Notes: generated by a model not told the origin, from the sequence alone. A stretch of 53,709 nt of DNA from Kurthia sibirica (GCF_003143975.1 NZ_QFVR01000024.1:1-53709), one strand, 5' to 3'. Counted from the first letter of the stretch, positions 21,701 to 30,680 are shown. Numbers and translations are program-made.

Positions 21701-22268
21701 CATCAAAATAAGGGGGATATAAATCAATGATACCACCGCGCACAGCAAATTCACCTGGTGTTGTCACCATGCCGTTACGTACATATCCCATCGTTACAAG
21801 TTGCTGTAACAACTGTTCAATATCCAAATCTTGTCCGACTTTAATTGCCACACGCAATGACATCCACTGTTCTTTTGGAGCCATAATTTTACGCATCCCT
21901 GCTGACGGAATAATATAAATACCTCGGCGATCATGCAATAGATGATCCAATGTTTCAATACGTTGAGCACGTAACTCTGGACTCGCTACCGCCATATCTG
22001 CTGCAATAAATTCATCAGCTGGATAATAATGTACACTAGCTTCTCCTACTAGCTTCGATAAATCTTCATAGAGGCTTTGTGCTTGTAACATATTTGGAGC
22101 GACTACATAGATAGAAGCTGCTGTTTCTTCAAAAATCGTATCAATAAATGCTGATCTAGCGCTGCCAGATAAACCTGTTATAAGCTGACCTTGTTGTCCA
22201 GAATTGATAGCGGTCATCAATTGCTCGACATGCGAATCGCTCATTAACAATTTGCGCAATGTTTCCAT
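18762..22268 (-). CDS. mfd: Transcription-repair coupling factor Mfd
   Basis: Removes stalled RNA polymerase and recruits UvrAB. 1168 aa from METLRKLLM; the AGGAGG site sits directly before this ATG, so the longer frame to 22331 is rejected. N-terminal UvrB-like domains; a CarD-like RNA polymerase interaction domain near 480-560 (GDYVVHVHHGIGKYLG); then the helicase motor with GDVGYGKTEIA, DEEQRFG, TATPIPRTL and GRVGRSNR; and a C-terminal TRCF domain. In B. subtilis the small fin gene precedes it; that is absent here. Confidence 0.97.
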   Translation of the reverse strand: METLRKLLMSDSHVEQLMTAINSGQQGQLITGLSGSARSAFIDTIFEETAASIYVVAPNMLQAQSLYEDLSKLVGEASVHYYPADEFIAADMAVASPELRAQRIETLDHLLHDRRGIYIIPSAGMRKIMAPKEQWMSLRVAIKVGQDLDIEQLLQQLVTMGYVRNGMVTTPGEFAVRGGIIDLYPPYFDEPVRLELFDTEVDSIRTFSADNQRSIAKLESLTILPAAEVVLTTTMRQELALRLEHGLADSLKKVRTDDVKMSLIENIQADIAMLQQGELPDFINRYGSLLYEKPAFIGDYFDKKGIVIFEELSRIQEVMEAWDKEEKDWTLELIAEGKLVHSVKPSYSFKEIVENVEQRKIFFSLFARSFSGIKFTEITSFSCKPMQRFHGQMTLLKAEIERWKSEKFTVLFITEDAERLGQMQNLLNDYDIQIQLGEPNGIGVFAMEGKLNSGFEMPMQHVAVVTEEELFKQQPKKKSRPKTMTNAERIKSYTEIKPGDYVVHVHHGIGKYLGIETLEMNGHFKDYLNIRYRADDKLFVPVDQIDLIQKYVGSEDREPKLHKLGGVEWKRTKSKVSAAVQDIADDLIKLYAEREAAKGYAFSPDDADMRQFEEAFPYEETVDQLRTIEEVKIDMEKERPMDRLVCGDVGYGKTEIAIRAAYKAVLDGKQVAFLVPTTILAQQHFETLSNRFQDIGVNIGLLSRFRSKKQQTETLQQLQAGTVDIVIGTHRILSKDVVFKDLGLLIVDEEQRFGVTHKEKIKSLKTNVDVLTLTATPIPRTLHMSMVGVRDLSVIETPPANRFPVQTYVMEHNGALVREAIEREMARGGQVFYLHNRVDDMAKEVDKIQMLVPEARIGHAHGKMTETQLESVILGFLEGEFDVLVTTTIIETGMDIPNVNTLIVNNADRMGLSQLYQLRGRVGRSNRVAYAYFMYQRDKVLTEVAEQRLQAVKEFTELGSGFKIAMRDLSIRGAGNLLGSQQHGFIDSVGFDLYSQMLEEAVVEKQTGKKKSQEQDVEIILPYDAYIPDSYIQDGYQKIQMYKRIKGIETEEDYLEINEELVDRFGDIPAEVQLLMRIARMKAWARLVGVDSIKVKKGIIRIEISEEGTNRLDGGKVVSDSMQFGRAVGFVMEGGKLVLTIDERKINKDQQAFTIIEGVVKNLPDALK

Positions 22269-22297
22269 GTCTTCCTCCTTGTTGTATACATACAATA

Positions 22298-22339
22298 TAG
22301 AAAAAGGCCTTGGCATATAAAGTTGTGCCAAAGCTTTTT
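22298..22339 (-). terminator. Terminator of pth
   Basis: AAAAAGGCCTTGGCA (22301-22315) pairs with TGCCAAAGCTTTTT (22326-22339) with one mismatch. T residues follow on the minus strand. Confidence 0.8.
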
Positions 22340-22354
22340 CTTATGAGTTAACCG

Positions 22355-22918
22355 TTATTTTTGGTTGAATTTATTCATCACTTCATTAAATGGTTTACTT
22401 AACCAGTATTCACAAGCGTCTGCTGCTTTGTGAAAAGCTTCTTCCAGCAGAGGCTGCTCATCTTTGGAAATGCGACTTAATACATAATCAGGTACTTTCA
22501 TGCCCATAGGTGGACGGTCGATACCTAAACGAATGCGATTGAATTCTTGCGTACCTAAATGTTGGATTAATGATTTAATACCATTATGCCCACCTGCACT
22601 CCCTTTTTGGCGCAGACGTAACTTTCCTTTTTCAAGATCCATATCATCATAAATTACAACAATATCTTCAATATCAATGTCAAAGTAGTCCATTAAAGGG
22701 CGTACAGATTCACCAGATAAATTCATATACGTTAATGGCTTTAGGAGTACAACCTTACCTTCTGGACGATGTCCTGTACCATAGAGGCCATTAAATTTTG
22801 TCTGGTTTAATGCTATATTCCATTGACTCGCTAAAATATCAATTGTATCAAAACCAACATTGTGGTGTGTATGCTCATATTGTTTTCCTGGGTTACCCAG
22901 TCCTATAATTAGTTTCAT
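22355..22918 (-). CDS. pth: Peptidyl-tRNA hydrolase
   Basis: Releases tRNA from prematurely dropped peptidyl-tRNA. 187 aa with [18 protein letters not shown], which includes the catalytic His, and the [13 protein letters not shown] and [10 protein letters not shown] motifs. Known as spoVC in B. subtilis but essential for growth, which explains its retention here. It follows ctc as in relatives. Confidence 0.96.
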   Translation of the reverse strand: MKLIIGLGNPGKQYEHTHHNVGFDTIDILASQWNIALNQTKFNGLYGTGHRPEGKVVLLKPLTYMNLSGESVRPLMDYFDIDIEDIVVIYDDMDLEKGKLRLRQKGSAGGHNGIKSLIQHLGTQEFNRIRLGIDRPPMGMKVPDYVLSRISKDEQPLLEEAFHKAADACEYWLSKPFNEVMNKFNQK

Positions 22919-23000
22919 GTTTTATAACTTCCTTTTCATTCACTCATCACAGCTATTTTACCATAGGATGAATTGAATTTAAAATAACTGTACTGAATGA

Positions 23001-23031
23001 AAGAAAGTGCTAAGCGAATGCTTAGCACTTT
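23001..23031 (-). terminator. Terminator of ctc/rplY
   Basis: Perfect 12-bp stem AAAGTGCTAAGC (23004-23015) with GCTTAGCACTTT (23020-23031), loop GAAT, then T-rich sequence on the minus strand. Confidence 0.88.
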
Positions 23032-23046
23032 TGAAAATCTATATTA

Positions 23047-23694
23047 TTATGCTTCCGAGTCTTTCAAAGCTGTTGGTTCTTGTTCATCTTCACCTGTGTC
23101 CGATTCAACTTCCGCTTCACCTAATGACGCCTCTAGCTCAGCTGCTGTAATCGGTGCAAGCACCGTCGCTAATACATAATCGTCCTCTTGAATAATTTCA
23201 AATTCAACAGTATCTCGAATATCTCCAACAGCAACTGATTCTCCAATTGCTAGATCGGCAATATTCACTTCGATTGAATCTGGCACTTTTTTCGGTTCGA
23301 CTTTTAATAGCAACTCACGATTTGGCATTTGAAGTGAGCCACCTTCTTTTACACCGATTGGCTCTCCAACAACTTGAATTGGGACTTCAAGCTCAATTTT
23401 TTTATTCATATTTACCGCTAAGAAATCCAAGTGAATTAATTCACCTTTGACTGGATTTTTTTGAACTTCAGCTAACACCGCATTCACTTCGACACCGTCG
23501 ACGCTTAATAGCATAACTGCGGTTCTACCATCTTCGCGTAGCGTTTTCTCGAAGTCTCTTTCATCAACAGCGATTGGTGTCGTGTCAATTTGGTACCCAT
23601 AGACTACTGCAGGTACGTATCCTTCTTGTCTTAAAGATGCTATTTCTGAACGATGTTTTGTGTCGCGTTTTTTAGCATGTACTAAAATACTCAT
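23047..23694 (-). CDS. rplY: 50S ribosomal protein L25, general stress type (Ctc)
   Basis: 215 aa: an N-terminal L25 5S-rRNA-binding domain (about 1-95) plus the C-terminal TL5/Ctc beta domain, ending in an acidic tail. In B. subtilis Ctc is induced by SigB during general stress. The start at 23694 (MSILVHAKKRD) follows an AAGGGGA site; the frame extending to 23739 crosses the SigB -10 and is unlikely. It sits between prs and pth. Confidence 0.95.
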   Translation of the reverse strand: MSILVHAKKRDTKHRSEIASLRQEGYVPAVVYGYQIDTTPIAVDERDFEKTLREDGRTAVMLLSVDGVEVNAVLAEVQKNPVKGELIHLDFLAVNMNKKIELEVPIQVVGEPIGVKEGGSLQMPNRELLLKVEPKKVPDSIEVNIADLAIGESVAVGDIRDTVEFEIIQEDDYVLATVLAPITAAELEASLGEAEVESDTGEDEQEPTALKDSEA

Positions 23695-23737
23695 AAAAAT
23701 ATTTCCCCTTCCATATCTAAGTTTCACACTCTCTATC

Positions 23738-23763
23738 ATACCCGAAATACAAAATAATCAAAC
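23738..23763 (-). promoter_or_regulatory. SigB-type promoter of ctc
   Basis: On the minus strand: GTTTGA (23758-23763), 14-nt spacer, GGGTAT (23738-23743). This matches the GTTTAA-N12-15-GGGTAT consensus of the general stress sigma factor and its position before ctc in B. subtilis. The rest of the 339-bp ctc-prs gap (23764-23940) is AT-rich with no ORF. Confidence 0.8.
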
Positions 23764-23940
23764 GAAAAACCCAGGTTTATCCGTACTTAAAATCCTTTTT
23801 CATGATGATTTTCTTTGATATTGTCATAAAGAGTTCATCATTTATGCCCTATTAAACCGATATCTATAGGCTTTGTAAATTTAGTAGATACAATTTCACT
23901 TATACTATTTATCTTTTTGAGAAAAATAGCAAATAAATGC

Positions 23941-23980
23941 AAAAAGTCATCTATGCACGTATGCATAGATGACTTTTTTT
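23941..23980 (-). terminator. Terminator of glmU-prs
   Basis: AGTCATCTATGCA (23945-23957) and TGCATAGATGACT (23962-23974) form a perfect stem flanked by A and T runs, so it may work in both directions. It ends the glmU-prs transcript. Confidence 0.88.
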
Positions 23981-24033
23981 ATAGTGGACGCTATTGGGTG
24001 TGCTCAAAGCTTCTCCAATTGGCATGCTATGGA

Positions 24034-24993
24034 TTAATCGAATAATTTAGATACTGATTTGTTTTCGTAAATACGTACGATTGCATCAGCAAGTAATTTT
24101 GATACAGATAATTGGTGAATTTTTGCGATTTTCTTCTCTTCTGGCAACTGAATAGAATCAGTGATTACTAACTCTTTAATCACTGATTGATCAATACGTT
24201 CAATAGCAGGACCTGAAAGAACTGGGTGTGTACATGAAGCATAAACTTCTTTTGCACCAGACTTCATAAGTGCCTCTGCACCGATTGTAATTGTACCAGC
24301 AGTATCGATAATATCGTCGATTAAGATACAAATTTTTCCTTCTACATTCCCTACGATATTCATAACTTCTGCTACGTTTGGTTTTGGACGACGTTTATCA
24401 ATGATAGCAATTGGTGCTTTCAAACGTTCAGCCATTTTACGTGCACGAGTTACACCGCCGTGGTCAGGTGATACGACTACGATATCTTCTGAATTCCAAC
24501 CTTTTTGGCTGAAGTAATCAGAGATAAGTGGAACACCAACAAGGTGATCGATTAAAATATCGAAGAAACCTTGGATTTGTGGTGCATGTAGATCAAGTAA
24601 TACAACGCGAGTAGCGCCAGCAGTTTCTAGTAGATTTGCTACTAATTTAGCCGTAATTGGTTCACGTGAACGTGCTTTACGATCTTGACGAGCATAGCCA
24701 TAATAAGGCATTACTACGTTTACTGTGCGTGCTGAAGCGCGTTTAACAGCATCGATCATAATTAATAACTCCATAAGATTTTCATTTACTGGAGCTGAAG
24801 TTGACTGCACGATGAACACGTCACAACCACGAATACTTTCCTCAATACTGATTTGAATTTCTCCATCACTGAAGTGTTTTACAGAACTTTTCCCTAATTC
24901 TACGCCCATTTCTTTCGCAATTGAAGCGGCTAGTGGTTCGTTAGAGTTTAAGGCAAAGATTTTTAATTTTGAGTTAGCATATTGATACGGCAT
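24034..24993 (-). CDS. prs: Ribose-phosphate pyrophosphokinase
   Basis: Makes PRPP from ribose 5-phosphate and ATP, feeding purine, pyrimidine, NAD, His and Trp synthesis. 319 aa, class I, with the PRPP signature [11 protein letters not shown] and VVSPDHGG, and the [10 protein letters not shown] loop. It lies 23 bp after glmU with no terminator between, so the two are cotranscribed. Confidence 0.97.
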   Translation of the reverse strand: MPYQYANSKLKIFALNSNEPLAASIAKEMGVELGKSSVKHFSDGEIQISIEESIRGCDVFIVQSTSAPVNENLMELLIMIDAVKRASARTVNVVMPYYGYARQDRKARSREPITAKLVANLLETAGATRVVLLDLHAPQIQGFFDILIDHLVGVPLISDYFSQKGWNSEDIVVVSPDHGGVTRARKMAERLKAPIAIIDKRRPKPNVAEVMNIVGNVEGKICILIDDIIDTAGTITIGAEALMKSGAKEVYASCTHPVLSGPAIERIDQSVIKELVITDSIQLPEEKKIAKIHQLSVSKLLADAIVRIYENKSVSKLFD

Positions 24994-25016
24994 GATGGCC
25001 TCCTGTTTGATAGTAA

Positions 25017-26387
25017 TTATTTGATATTTAATTTGTTAACATAGTTTTCTTTATTCTCTTGACGAGAACGTCCAATGGCAAGTGCAAACTGAGGTACTTC
25101 TTTTGTAACGGTTGTGCCAGCTGCGATATATGTGTCCGCGCCTATTGTAATAGGTGCTACAAGATTTGAATTGCAGCCAACAAATGAACGATCACCAATA
25201 ATCGTTTTGAATTTGTTTACGCCATCATAATTCACGGTAATTGTACCACAGCCGATATTCACAGCTTTGCCAATTTCAGCATCGCCTAAATACGTTAAAT
25301 GAGAAGCTTTACTACCTTCACCTAATATTGTTTTTTTCAATTCTACGAAGTTACCCACTTTCGCCTTATTACCAACTTGAGAAGCCGGTCTAATATTAGC
25401 GAATGGTCCGACTGCTACATCTTCACCAACAGAACTTTGATCAACATTAGACGAATCTACTGTTGTACGGTCGCCAATTTGACTATCCGTAATACGACTG
25501 TTTGGCCCGATAATACAATCTTCTCCGATTATCGTGTTGCCTGATAATGTTACACCAGGTTGAATAATCGTATCTCTACCGATTTTCACGTCTACATCAA
25601 TATATGTGTTATCAGGGTTGATAAACGATACGCCATTGCGCATATGACCTTCGTTAATACGACGGCGCATTGTCGCTTCTGCTTGAGATAAAGCGATGCG
25701 ATCATTGACACCCAATGTTTCAGAAAAATCTTCTGAAGCAAAAGCAGAAACGATTTCACCCTGTTGTTGAAGAATTTCAATAACATCCGGTAAGTAATAC
25801 TCACCTTGTGAATTGTCGTTCTTCACTAACTTTAACGTAGCGAATAAAGCTTTGTTGTCAAAGCAATATGTCCCTGTGTTAATTTCAGTTACTTGTTGTT
25901 GCTCATGAGAAGCATCTTTTTGCTCAACAATTTGCTCAACTTGACCATTTGCACCACGGATGATACGGCCGTAACCTGTAGGATTTCCAGCAATTGCAGT
26001 AAGGATTGTTGCCTTCGCATTTTGCTGTTTGTGATGCTCTAGTAACGCCTTCATTGTTTCTGGGCGAATCAATGGCGTGTCTCCACAAATAACCATTGTC
26101 GTACCCTCTAGGTCGCCTAGTAGTGGCTCAGCTTGTTGAACAGCGTGTGCAGTTCCAAGCTGTTCAGCTTGTAATACGTACTCGCTTTTTTCTCCAAGTT
26201 GATCCTTAACTTTTTCAGCGCCGTGCCCTACGATTGAAACTGTGCGTGCCACGTCTAATAATTGGACGTGATCTACGACATGCTCAACCATTGGTTTCCC
26301 ACAAACCGGATGAAGAACTTTATATAATTTGGACTTCATACGCGTTCCTTGACCAGCAGCCAATACTACCGCATAAATATTCGTCAT
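25017..26387 (-). CDS. glmU: Bifunctional GlmU: N-acetylglucosamine-1-P uridyltransferase / glucosamine-1-P acetyltransferase
   Basis: Makes UDP-GlcNAc for peptidoglycan and teichoic acids. 456 aa. N-terminal pyrophosphorylase with [13 protein letters not shown], and a C-terminal left-handed beta-helix of hexapeptide repeats. GGAGG precedes the ATG at 26387 (MTNIYAVV); the frame running to 26435 has no support. In B. subtilis it follows spoVG directly; here the NAD locus separates them. Confidence 0.96.
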   Translation of the reverse strand: MTNIYAVVLAAGQGTRMKSKLYKVLHPVCGKPMVEHVVDHVQLLDVARTVSIVGHGAEKVKDQLGEKSEYVLQAEQLGTAHAVQQAEPLLGDLEGTTMVICGDTPLIRPETMKALLEHHKQQNAKATILTAIAGNPTGYGRIIRGANGQVEQIVEQKDASHEQQQVTEINTGTYCFDNKALFATLKLVKNDNSQGEYYLPDVIEILQQQGEIVSAFASEDFSETLGVNDRIALSQAEATMRRRINEGHMRNGVSFINPDNTYIDVDVKIGRDTIIQPGVTLSGNTIIGEDCIIGPNSRITDSQIGDRTTVDSSNVDQSSVGEDVAVGPFANIRPASQVGNKAKVGNFVELKKTILGEGSKASHLTYLGDAEIGKAVNIGCGTITVNYDGVNKFKTIIGDRSFVGCNSNLVAPITIGADTYIAAGTTVTKEVPQFALAIGRSRQENKENYVNKLNIK

Positions 26388-26423
26388 TTCGCAAGTCCTC
26401 CATTTAGCTGATTTTCTCTTATG

Positions 26424-26452
26424 ACTATATAGCAAAATCTCACACTTTTCAA
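26424..26452 (-). promoter_or_regulatory. Promoter of glmU-prs
   Basis: On the minus strand: TTGAAA (26447-26452), 17-nt spacer, TATAGT (26424-26429), about 37 bp before the glmU ATG. Confidence 0.7.
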
Positions 26453-26590
26453 GGGGATAACACTTGACAAAGAGTCGTCATACAACTTATGATTAGAAAT
26501 CTTTATCCTTTTTTAAGGCTTCAATACTTGCCACTACGCTTATCCACATCTTTTTCTTTCCCCAAAGACTTTTGCTCGTTCATAAAAAAT

Positions 26591-27697
26591 TCATGTATTT
26601 TTAATTATTACGTGCATTTTTCGTACAACTTCTTTGACTTCTTCTATACTTTGCCCTTCATGTAATGATACACGAAAAAACTGTCGCACTTCATCGGGCG
26701 AATAGCCCATCGATAATACGGCTTTTGTACCATGTTCGTGTTGACTATCGCAAGCGCTCCCTGTAGAAATGAAAATTTGTTGCTCATTTAACTTCAACAT
26801 CATTAATTGACCTTCTATGCCCTTTACCATCATACCTAAAATTCCTGGATACTGTGCAGCTTTATATTCTATAATATTCAAATTTAGAAGGGATGCTTCA
26901 CTAGTAAAACACTTTCTAAGCAAGTGAAGATGTGCAAGGGCTTCCTCACTCAAACAATATTGCGCCGCAACAGCAAATGAACAAATAGCTGGGACATCTA
27001 CTGTACCACCACGCAAACCACGTTCATGAGTCACACCGGGATAGAGTGGCTCCGTCGGACAATCAGGCGCAATATAAATTGCCCCGACTCCCTTTGGCCC
27101 ACCAATTTTATGACTAGTGACTGTAACAGCATCCACCTGACTAGCTATCTGTTCCAAAGGTAATTTACAATACGCCTGTACGCAATCAACATGTAATTTT
27201 ATATGATGTTTTTTTGCAAGTGCAGCAATCGCCTCAATCGGTTGTATAATACCGGTTTCTGAATTGATATATTGAATCGATATGAGCGCTGTATCCAATT
27301 GAATTGCTGATGCTAACTTTTCAATGTCAATTATACCCACATCAGTCAAGGGTATGCGGCTAATTGAATAATATTGTCTTTCCAATGCATTCATCGCGGC
27401 ATGAACAGAGGTATGTTCCGCTACAGATGTAATAATATGCTTCCCTTTTTGAGCAAGCGCAATCGACATAATCGCAACAATATTGCCCTCTGTGCCACCA
27501 CTTGTAAAATAAATTCCCTCTGCACTGACACCCAGTGATTGCGCAATCATTTTGCGTGATTGTTCTAGTACTTGCTTCGCATGCCCTCCACAGTCATGTA
27601 AACTAGACGAATTGCCGTAATAATCGGTTGCAATCCGATGATACATAGCCAATGCCTCTTTTGTCATTGGTGTTGTTGCTGCATAGTCCATATACAT
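26591..27697 (-). CDS. nifS: Cysteine desulfurase of the NAD locus (NifS-type)
   Basis: PLP enzyme that takes sulfur from cysteine. The copy beside nad genes in Bacillus is thought to mature the NadA iron-sulfur cluster. 368 aa. PLP lysine in SHKIGGPKG, catalytic Cys in FISTGSACDS, N-terminal MDYAATTPM. It is divergent from the nad genes, which fits the B. subtilis arrangement (nifS facing nadB). AGAGG precedes the ATG. There is no obvious terminator downstream. Confidence 0.93.
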   Translation of the reverse strand: MYMDYAATTPMTKEALAMYHRIATDYYGNSSSLHDCGGHAKQVLEQSRKMIAQSLGVSAEGIYFTSGGTEGNIVAIMSIALAQKGKHIITSVAEHTSVHAAMNALERQYYSISRIPLTDVGIIDIEKLASAIQLDTALISIQYINSETGIIQPIEAIAALAKKHHIKLHVDCVQAYCKLPLEQIASQVDAVTVTSHKIGGPKGVGAIYIAPDCPTEPLYPGVTHERGLRGGTVDVPAICSFAVAAQYCLSEEALAHLHLLRKCFTSEASLLNLNIIEYKAAQYPGILGMMVKGIEGQLMMLKLNEQQIFISTGSACDSQHEHGTKAVLSMGYSPDEVRQFFRVSLHEGQSIEEVKEVVRKMHVIIKNT

Positions 27698-27726
27698 TCA
27701 CTTTACCTCTTTCATTTAAATTTTTA

Positions 27727-27782
27727 TTGACCAGTTGTTTTATGTTCTATTCTATGTAATTATATGTGACAAGACAACTGTA
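27727..27782. promoter_or_regulatory. Divergent nifS/nad promoter with paired operator-like boxes
   Basis: nifS promoter on the minus strand: TTGTCT (27772-27777), 17 nt, TAGAAT (27749-27754). The + strand has TTGACC (27727-27732) with a poor -10 at the expected spacing. Two related boxes in opposite orientation share CAGTTGT-Y-TT: TTGACCAGTTGTTTT (27727-27741) and, on the minus strand, TACAGTTGTCTTGTCA (27767-27782). Each covers a -35. They could be sites for the NiaR (YrxA) NAD repressor; that is inferred from position and symmetry. Confidence 0.5.
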
Positions 27783-27789
27783 AAGTTAT

Positions 27790-28167
27790 TGTGTATATTT
27801 GAATAGGCTATTCCTTAGCAACATCACAGCTTTACAACACACTAAACTTTCCATGCCTTTTAAACGATAGCTATTGCTATCTAAACAGACATTACATGTT
27901 AGCTGTTCCGAGTTAGCTTCAGGGAGGTCATACTGCCGTAATCACTCTTTTAAACGCCCGATCAATGAGATGGTGACAGCTAGTAGTTTTCAACTAATCA
28001 TCTTTTTGATAGCAAAAAAGGGAGTATTACTGGCAAACAACTGAGCCTCTTGCCCAAGTATCAAGTGGTGCACATCTATTCGCAACGACCACATAACAGA
28101 TGATATACCATGACAATCAGTTATTTTTATCCCGCAACAAAATACTATGATCCAAAGGAGGGACTAG
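27790..28167 (+). pseudogene. nadB: L-aspartate oxidase remnant (nadB), deleted and frameshifted
   Basis: No ORF survives, but two ends of NadB can be read. N-terminal part from about 27817: SNITALQHTKLSMPFKR (the FAD-binding region), a TAG stop at 27868, LLLSKQTLHVSCSELA, then a one-base shift into QGGHTAVIT, which matches the family motif AQGGIAAV. C-terminal part: SSGAH (family ESRGAH), a frameshift, then RNDHITDDIP, a TGA where the family has Trp, and QSVIFIPQQNTM, ending in TAG at 28165 two bases (CA overlap aside) before nadC. About 400 central codons are gone. The nadC ribosome-binding site lies in the last nadB codons, as in an intact nadBCA operon. The left end is approximate. Confidence 0.8.
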
Positions 28168-28168
28168 C

Positions 28169-29017
28169 ATGAACTTGCTCAAGCTAAAAGAAATGATGAC
28201 ACAGTTTTTACTGGAGGATATTGGCGATCGTGATATTTCTGCTGATACATTATTTACACCTGATATGATAGGAGAATTTACGATATATGCAAAAGAACAC
28301 GGTGTTTATTGTGGGCAGTCTATTATAGATTGCGGATTTTTATTATTGCACCCAACGATGATCATTACTCATTTCATACAAGATGGACAATCTATACAGT
28401 CAGGCGATAAAATCGCGATGATTACTGGACCAATTACATACTTATTAAGTGGTGAACGCGTCATATTAAATTTGATTCAACGACTATCTGCTATTTCAAC
28501 GCTTACAGCATATGCAGTTGCACAAACAACAAACACAACGACCCGTATTTGTGATACGCGAAAAACCACACCGGGTCTTCGCTTATTAGAAAAATATGCT
28601 GTGCGTGTGGGCGGTGGTTTTAATCATCGCAACGGCTTATACGATTGTGTCATGCTAAAAGATAATCATATTTCATTTGCCGGTAGCATTACGGAAGCTG
28701 TCCAAGCAATATCAAATCGTATCGGTCATACAGTGAAAATCGAAGTTGAAGTTGAAACGAAACAACAACTATTAGAAGCGGTATCAGCTGGTGTCGATAT
28801 TATTATGTTAGACAATCGTTCACCGGAAGAAATTCGTCTTTGGCAGCCACTTATTCCCGCATCCATTATTACAGAAGTTTCTGGTGGCATTACGCTAGCA
28901 ACAATTCCTCACTATGCACAACTCGGTGTTGACTGGATTTCACTTGGTGCACTCACACACAGTGTACGATCACTTAATATGAGCGCTAGCGTAAGATTAA
29001 AGGAGGTTTCACATTGA
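28169..29017 (+). CDS. nadC: Nicotinate-nucleotide pyrophosphorylase (carboxylating)
   Basis: Converts quinolinate and PRPP to nicotinate mononucleotide, CO2 and PPi in de novo NAD synthesis. 282 aa, full length. Conserved [22 protein letters not shown] and MLDNRSPEE motifs carry the substrate-binding residues. AAAGGAGGG precedes the ATG, and its stop overlaps the nadA start region. The upstream partner nadB is broken, yet nadC shows no damage. Confidence 0.95.
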   Translation: MNLLKLKEMMTQFLLEDIGDRDISADTLFTPDMIGEFTIYAKEHGVYCGQSIIDCGFLLLHPTMIITHFIQDGQSIQSGDKIAMITGPITYLLSGERVILNLIQRLSAISTLTAYAVAQTTNTTTRICDTRKTTPGLRLLEKYAVRVGGGFNHRNGLYDCVMLKDNHISFAGSITEAVQAISNRIGHTVKIEVEVETKQQLLEAVSAGVDIIMLDNRSPEEIRLWQPLIPASIITEVSGGITLATIPHYAQLGVDWISLGALTHSVRSLNMSASVRLKEVSH

Positions 29018-30111
29018 TGAGTCTACTACAAGGGGTTCATGCACTGCCACAAGAATATCGACAATTAAGCGTTAAAGAAATGACGCAACGGATTTGGACG
29101 ATTAAAGAAAAATCAGGTGCAAAATTATTCATTCCTGGCCATCATTATCAACGAGATGAAGTGATTCAATTTGCCGATGTAACCGGTGATTCGCTTCAAC
29201 TAGCTCAACTTTGCGCAGCGAACACGGAAGCACGACATATTGTCTTTTGTGGCGTACACTTTATGGCAGAAACGGCTGACATGCTAACGACTAATGACCA
29301 ACATGTCTATTTACCAGATATGCGTGCTGGCTGCTCAATGGCCGATATGGCGACGATTCATCAAACAGAACAAGCGTGGATTAGCTTACAGCAACTGTTT
29401 GGTGATACATTACTACCGCTCACCTACGTCAATTCAACAGCAGCGATAAAAAAATTTACGGGCTATCATGGTGGCGCCTGCTTAACATCATCTAATGCTA
29501 AACAAATGATGCAATGGGCTCTCGCAAAAAAACAACGCCTATTTTTTTTACCCGATCAACATCTCGGTAGAAATACCGCTTTTGAACTTGGTATTCCATT
29601 ACACGCAATGGCCATATGGGACCCACTCGCAAAAAAACTGATCTACGAAGGCGAGCTGGACAAAATTGTTATCATATTATGGCAAGGGCATTGTTCTGTT
29701 CACGAAGGTTTTACGCTGCAGAATATCGCAACCCAACGACAGGAAGATCATGCTATAAATATTATTGTACATCCTGAATGTAGCCATGAGGTTGTTCAAG
29801 CAGCTGACTTTTCTGGTTCAACAAAATATATAATTGATACGATTAAAAATTCAGCTGTTGGCAGTGCATGGGCAATCGGTACAGAGATGAATTTAGTTAA
29901 GCGATTAATCGCTACGTATAGCGATCGCAAAATTGTCTCATTGAATGCTACCATGTGCCCCTGTTTAACGATGAATCGCATCGATCTGCCACATCTATTA
30001 TGGCAACTCGAGTCCATATTAGCAGATGCTGGGCATAATCAGATAACCGTCGATGATGCCACAAAAAAAGATGCTATTTTATCACTTGACCGCATGTTAG
30101 CTACTCGATAA
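29017..30111 (+). CDS. nadA: Quinolinate synthase
   Basis: Condenses iminoaspartate with dihydroxyacetone phosphate to quinolinate using a [4Fe-4S] cluster. 364 aa, the longer Bacillus-type form. Candidate cluster cysteines are in [17 protein letters not shown] and [16 protein letters not shown] precedes the ATG at 29017; a TTG at 29014 is an alternative. The substrate iminoaspartate normally comes from NadB, which is a pseudogene here, so another aspartate oxidase or dehydrogenase would have to supply it. Confidence 0.95.
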   Translation: MSLLQGVHALPQEYRQLSVKEMTQRIWTIKEKSGAKLFIPGHHYQRDEVIQFADVTGDSLQLAQLCAANTEARHIVFCGVHFMAETADMLTTNDQHVYLPDMRAGCSMADMATIHQTEQAWISLQQLFGDTLLPLTYVNSTAAIKKFTGYHGGACLTSSNAKQMMQWALAKKQRLFFLPDQHLGRNTAFELGIPLHAMAIWDPLAKKLIYEGELDKIVIILWQGHCSVHEGFTLQNIATQRQEDHAINIIVHPECSHEVVQAADFSGSTKYIIDTIKNSAVGSAWAIGTEMNLVKRLIATYSDRKIVSLNATMCPCLTMNRIDLPHLLWQLESILADAGHNQITVDDATKKDAILSLDRMLATR

Positions 30112-30121
30112 TGTCAATAAA

Positions 30122-30158
30122 AAAAGAGCCTTCCTATTTTAAAGGGGCTCTTTTCTTA
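30122..30158. terminator. Terminator between nadA and spoVG
   Basis: AAAAGAGCC (30122-30130) pairs with GGGCTCTTTT (30145-30154). T or A runs lie on both sides, so it can end nadA (+) and spoVG (-). Confidence 0.85.
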
Positions 30159-30162
30159 TGTA

Positions 30163-30465
30163 TTAAACCTCTGTTCCTGTTTGTGCTTCATCGATTACGA
30201 CAGCTTCTTCCTCACTTGATTCTTCATAAGCCTTTAATACCGACTCTTGAATTTTCGTTCGTGTACCAGAATTAATCGGGTGTGCAATATCACGGAATTC
30301 ACCATCCGGCGTGCGTTTACTTGGCATTGCTACAAATAATCCAGTATTTCCATCGATTACACGTATATCGTGTACAACAAACTCGTTGTCTAGAGTGATG
30401 GAAGCGATTGCTCGCATGCGTCCGTCAGTTTGAACCCGACGTAGTCTAACATCTGTTACTTCCAT
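30163..30465 (-). CDS. spoVG: SpoVG RNA-binding regulator
   Basis: Small nucleic-acid-binding regulator. Named for sporulation but found widely in non-sporulating Firmicutes, where it affects virulence, capsule and cell-wall functions. 100 aa from [12 protein letters not shown], with an acidic Glu-rich C-terminus. The ribosome-binding region is an unusual run of eight G just before TGAAAAA-ATG. Its SigH-type promoter is kept. Confidence 0.95.
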   Translation of the reverse strand: MEVTDVRLRRVQTDGRMRAIASITLDNEFVVHDIRVIDGNTGLFVAMPSKRTPDGEFRDIAHPINSGTRTKIQESVLKAYEESSEEEAVVIDEAQTGTEV

Positions 30466-30519
30466 TTTTTCACCCCCCCCTCTTCTCAGCTGCAAATATA
30501 ACTCTATCCTACCTAATTA

Positions 30520-30546
30520 ATTCTTCAAATATTACCCAATTCCTTC
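30520..30546 (-). promoter_or_regulatory. SigH-type promoter of spoVG
   Basis: On the minus strand: GAAGGAATT (30538-30546), 11-nt spacer, GAAGAAT (30520-30526). This fits the SigH consensus RnAGGAwWW-N11-12-RnnGAAT at every fixed position, and B. subtilis spoVG is a classic SigH gene. Confidence 0.78.
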
Positions 30547-30680
30547 TTTATTCTTAAATTATTTTCAATTTTTTGAAATATTATTATGTTGTGAATTGAA
30601 AGTGATAATTTCTCCATATTTAATACTTGTTCATGCGATATTTTTAATACTAAACGTCTATTTCAAATTCGGTCATGACA

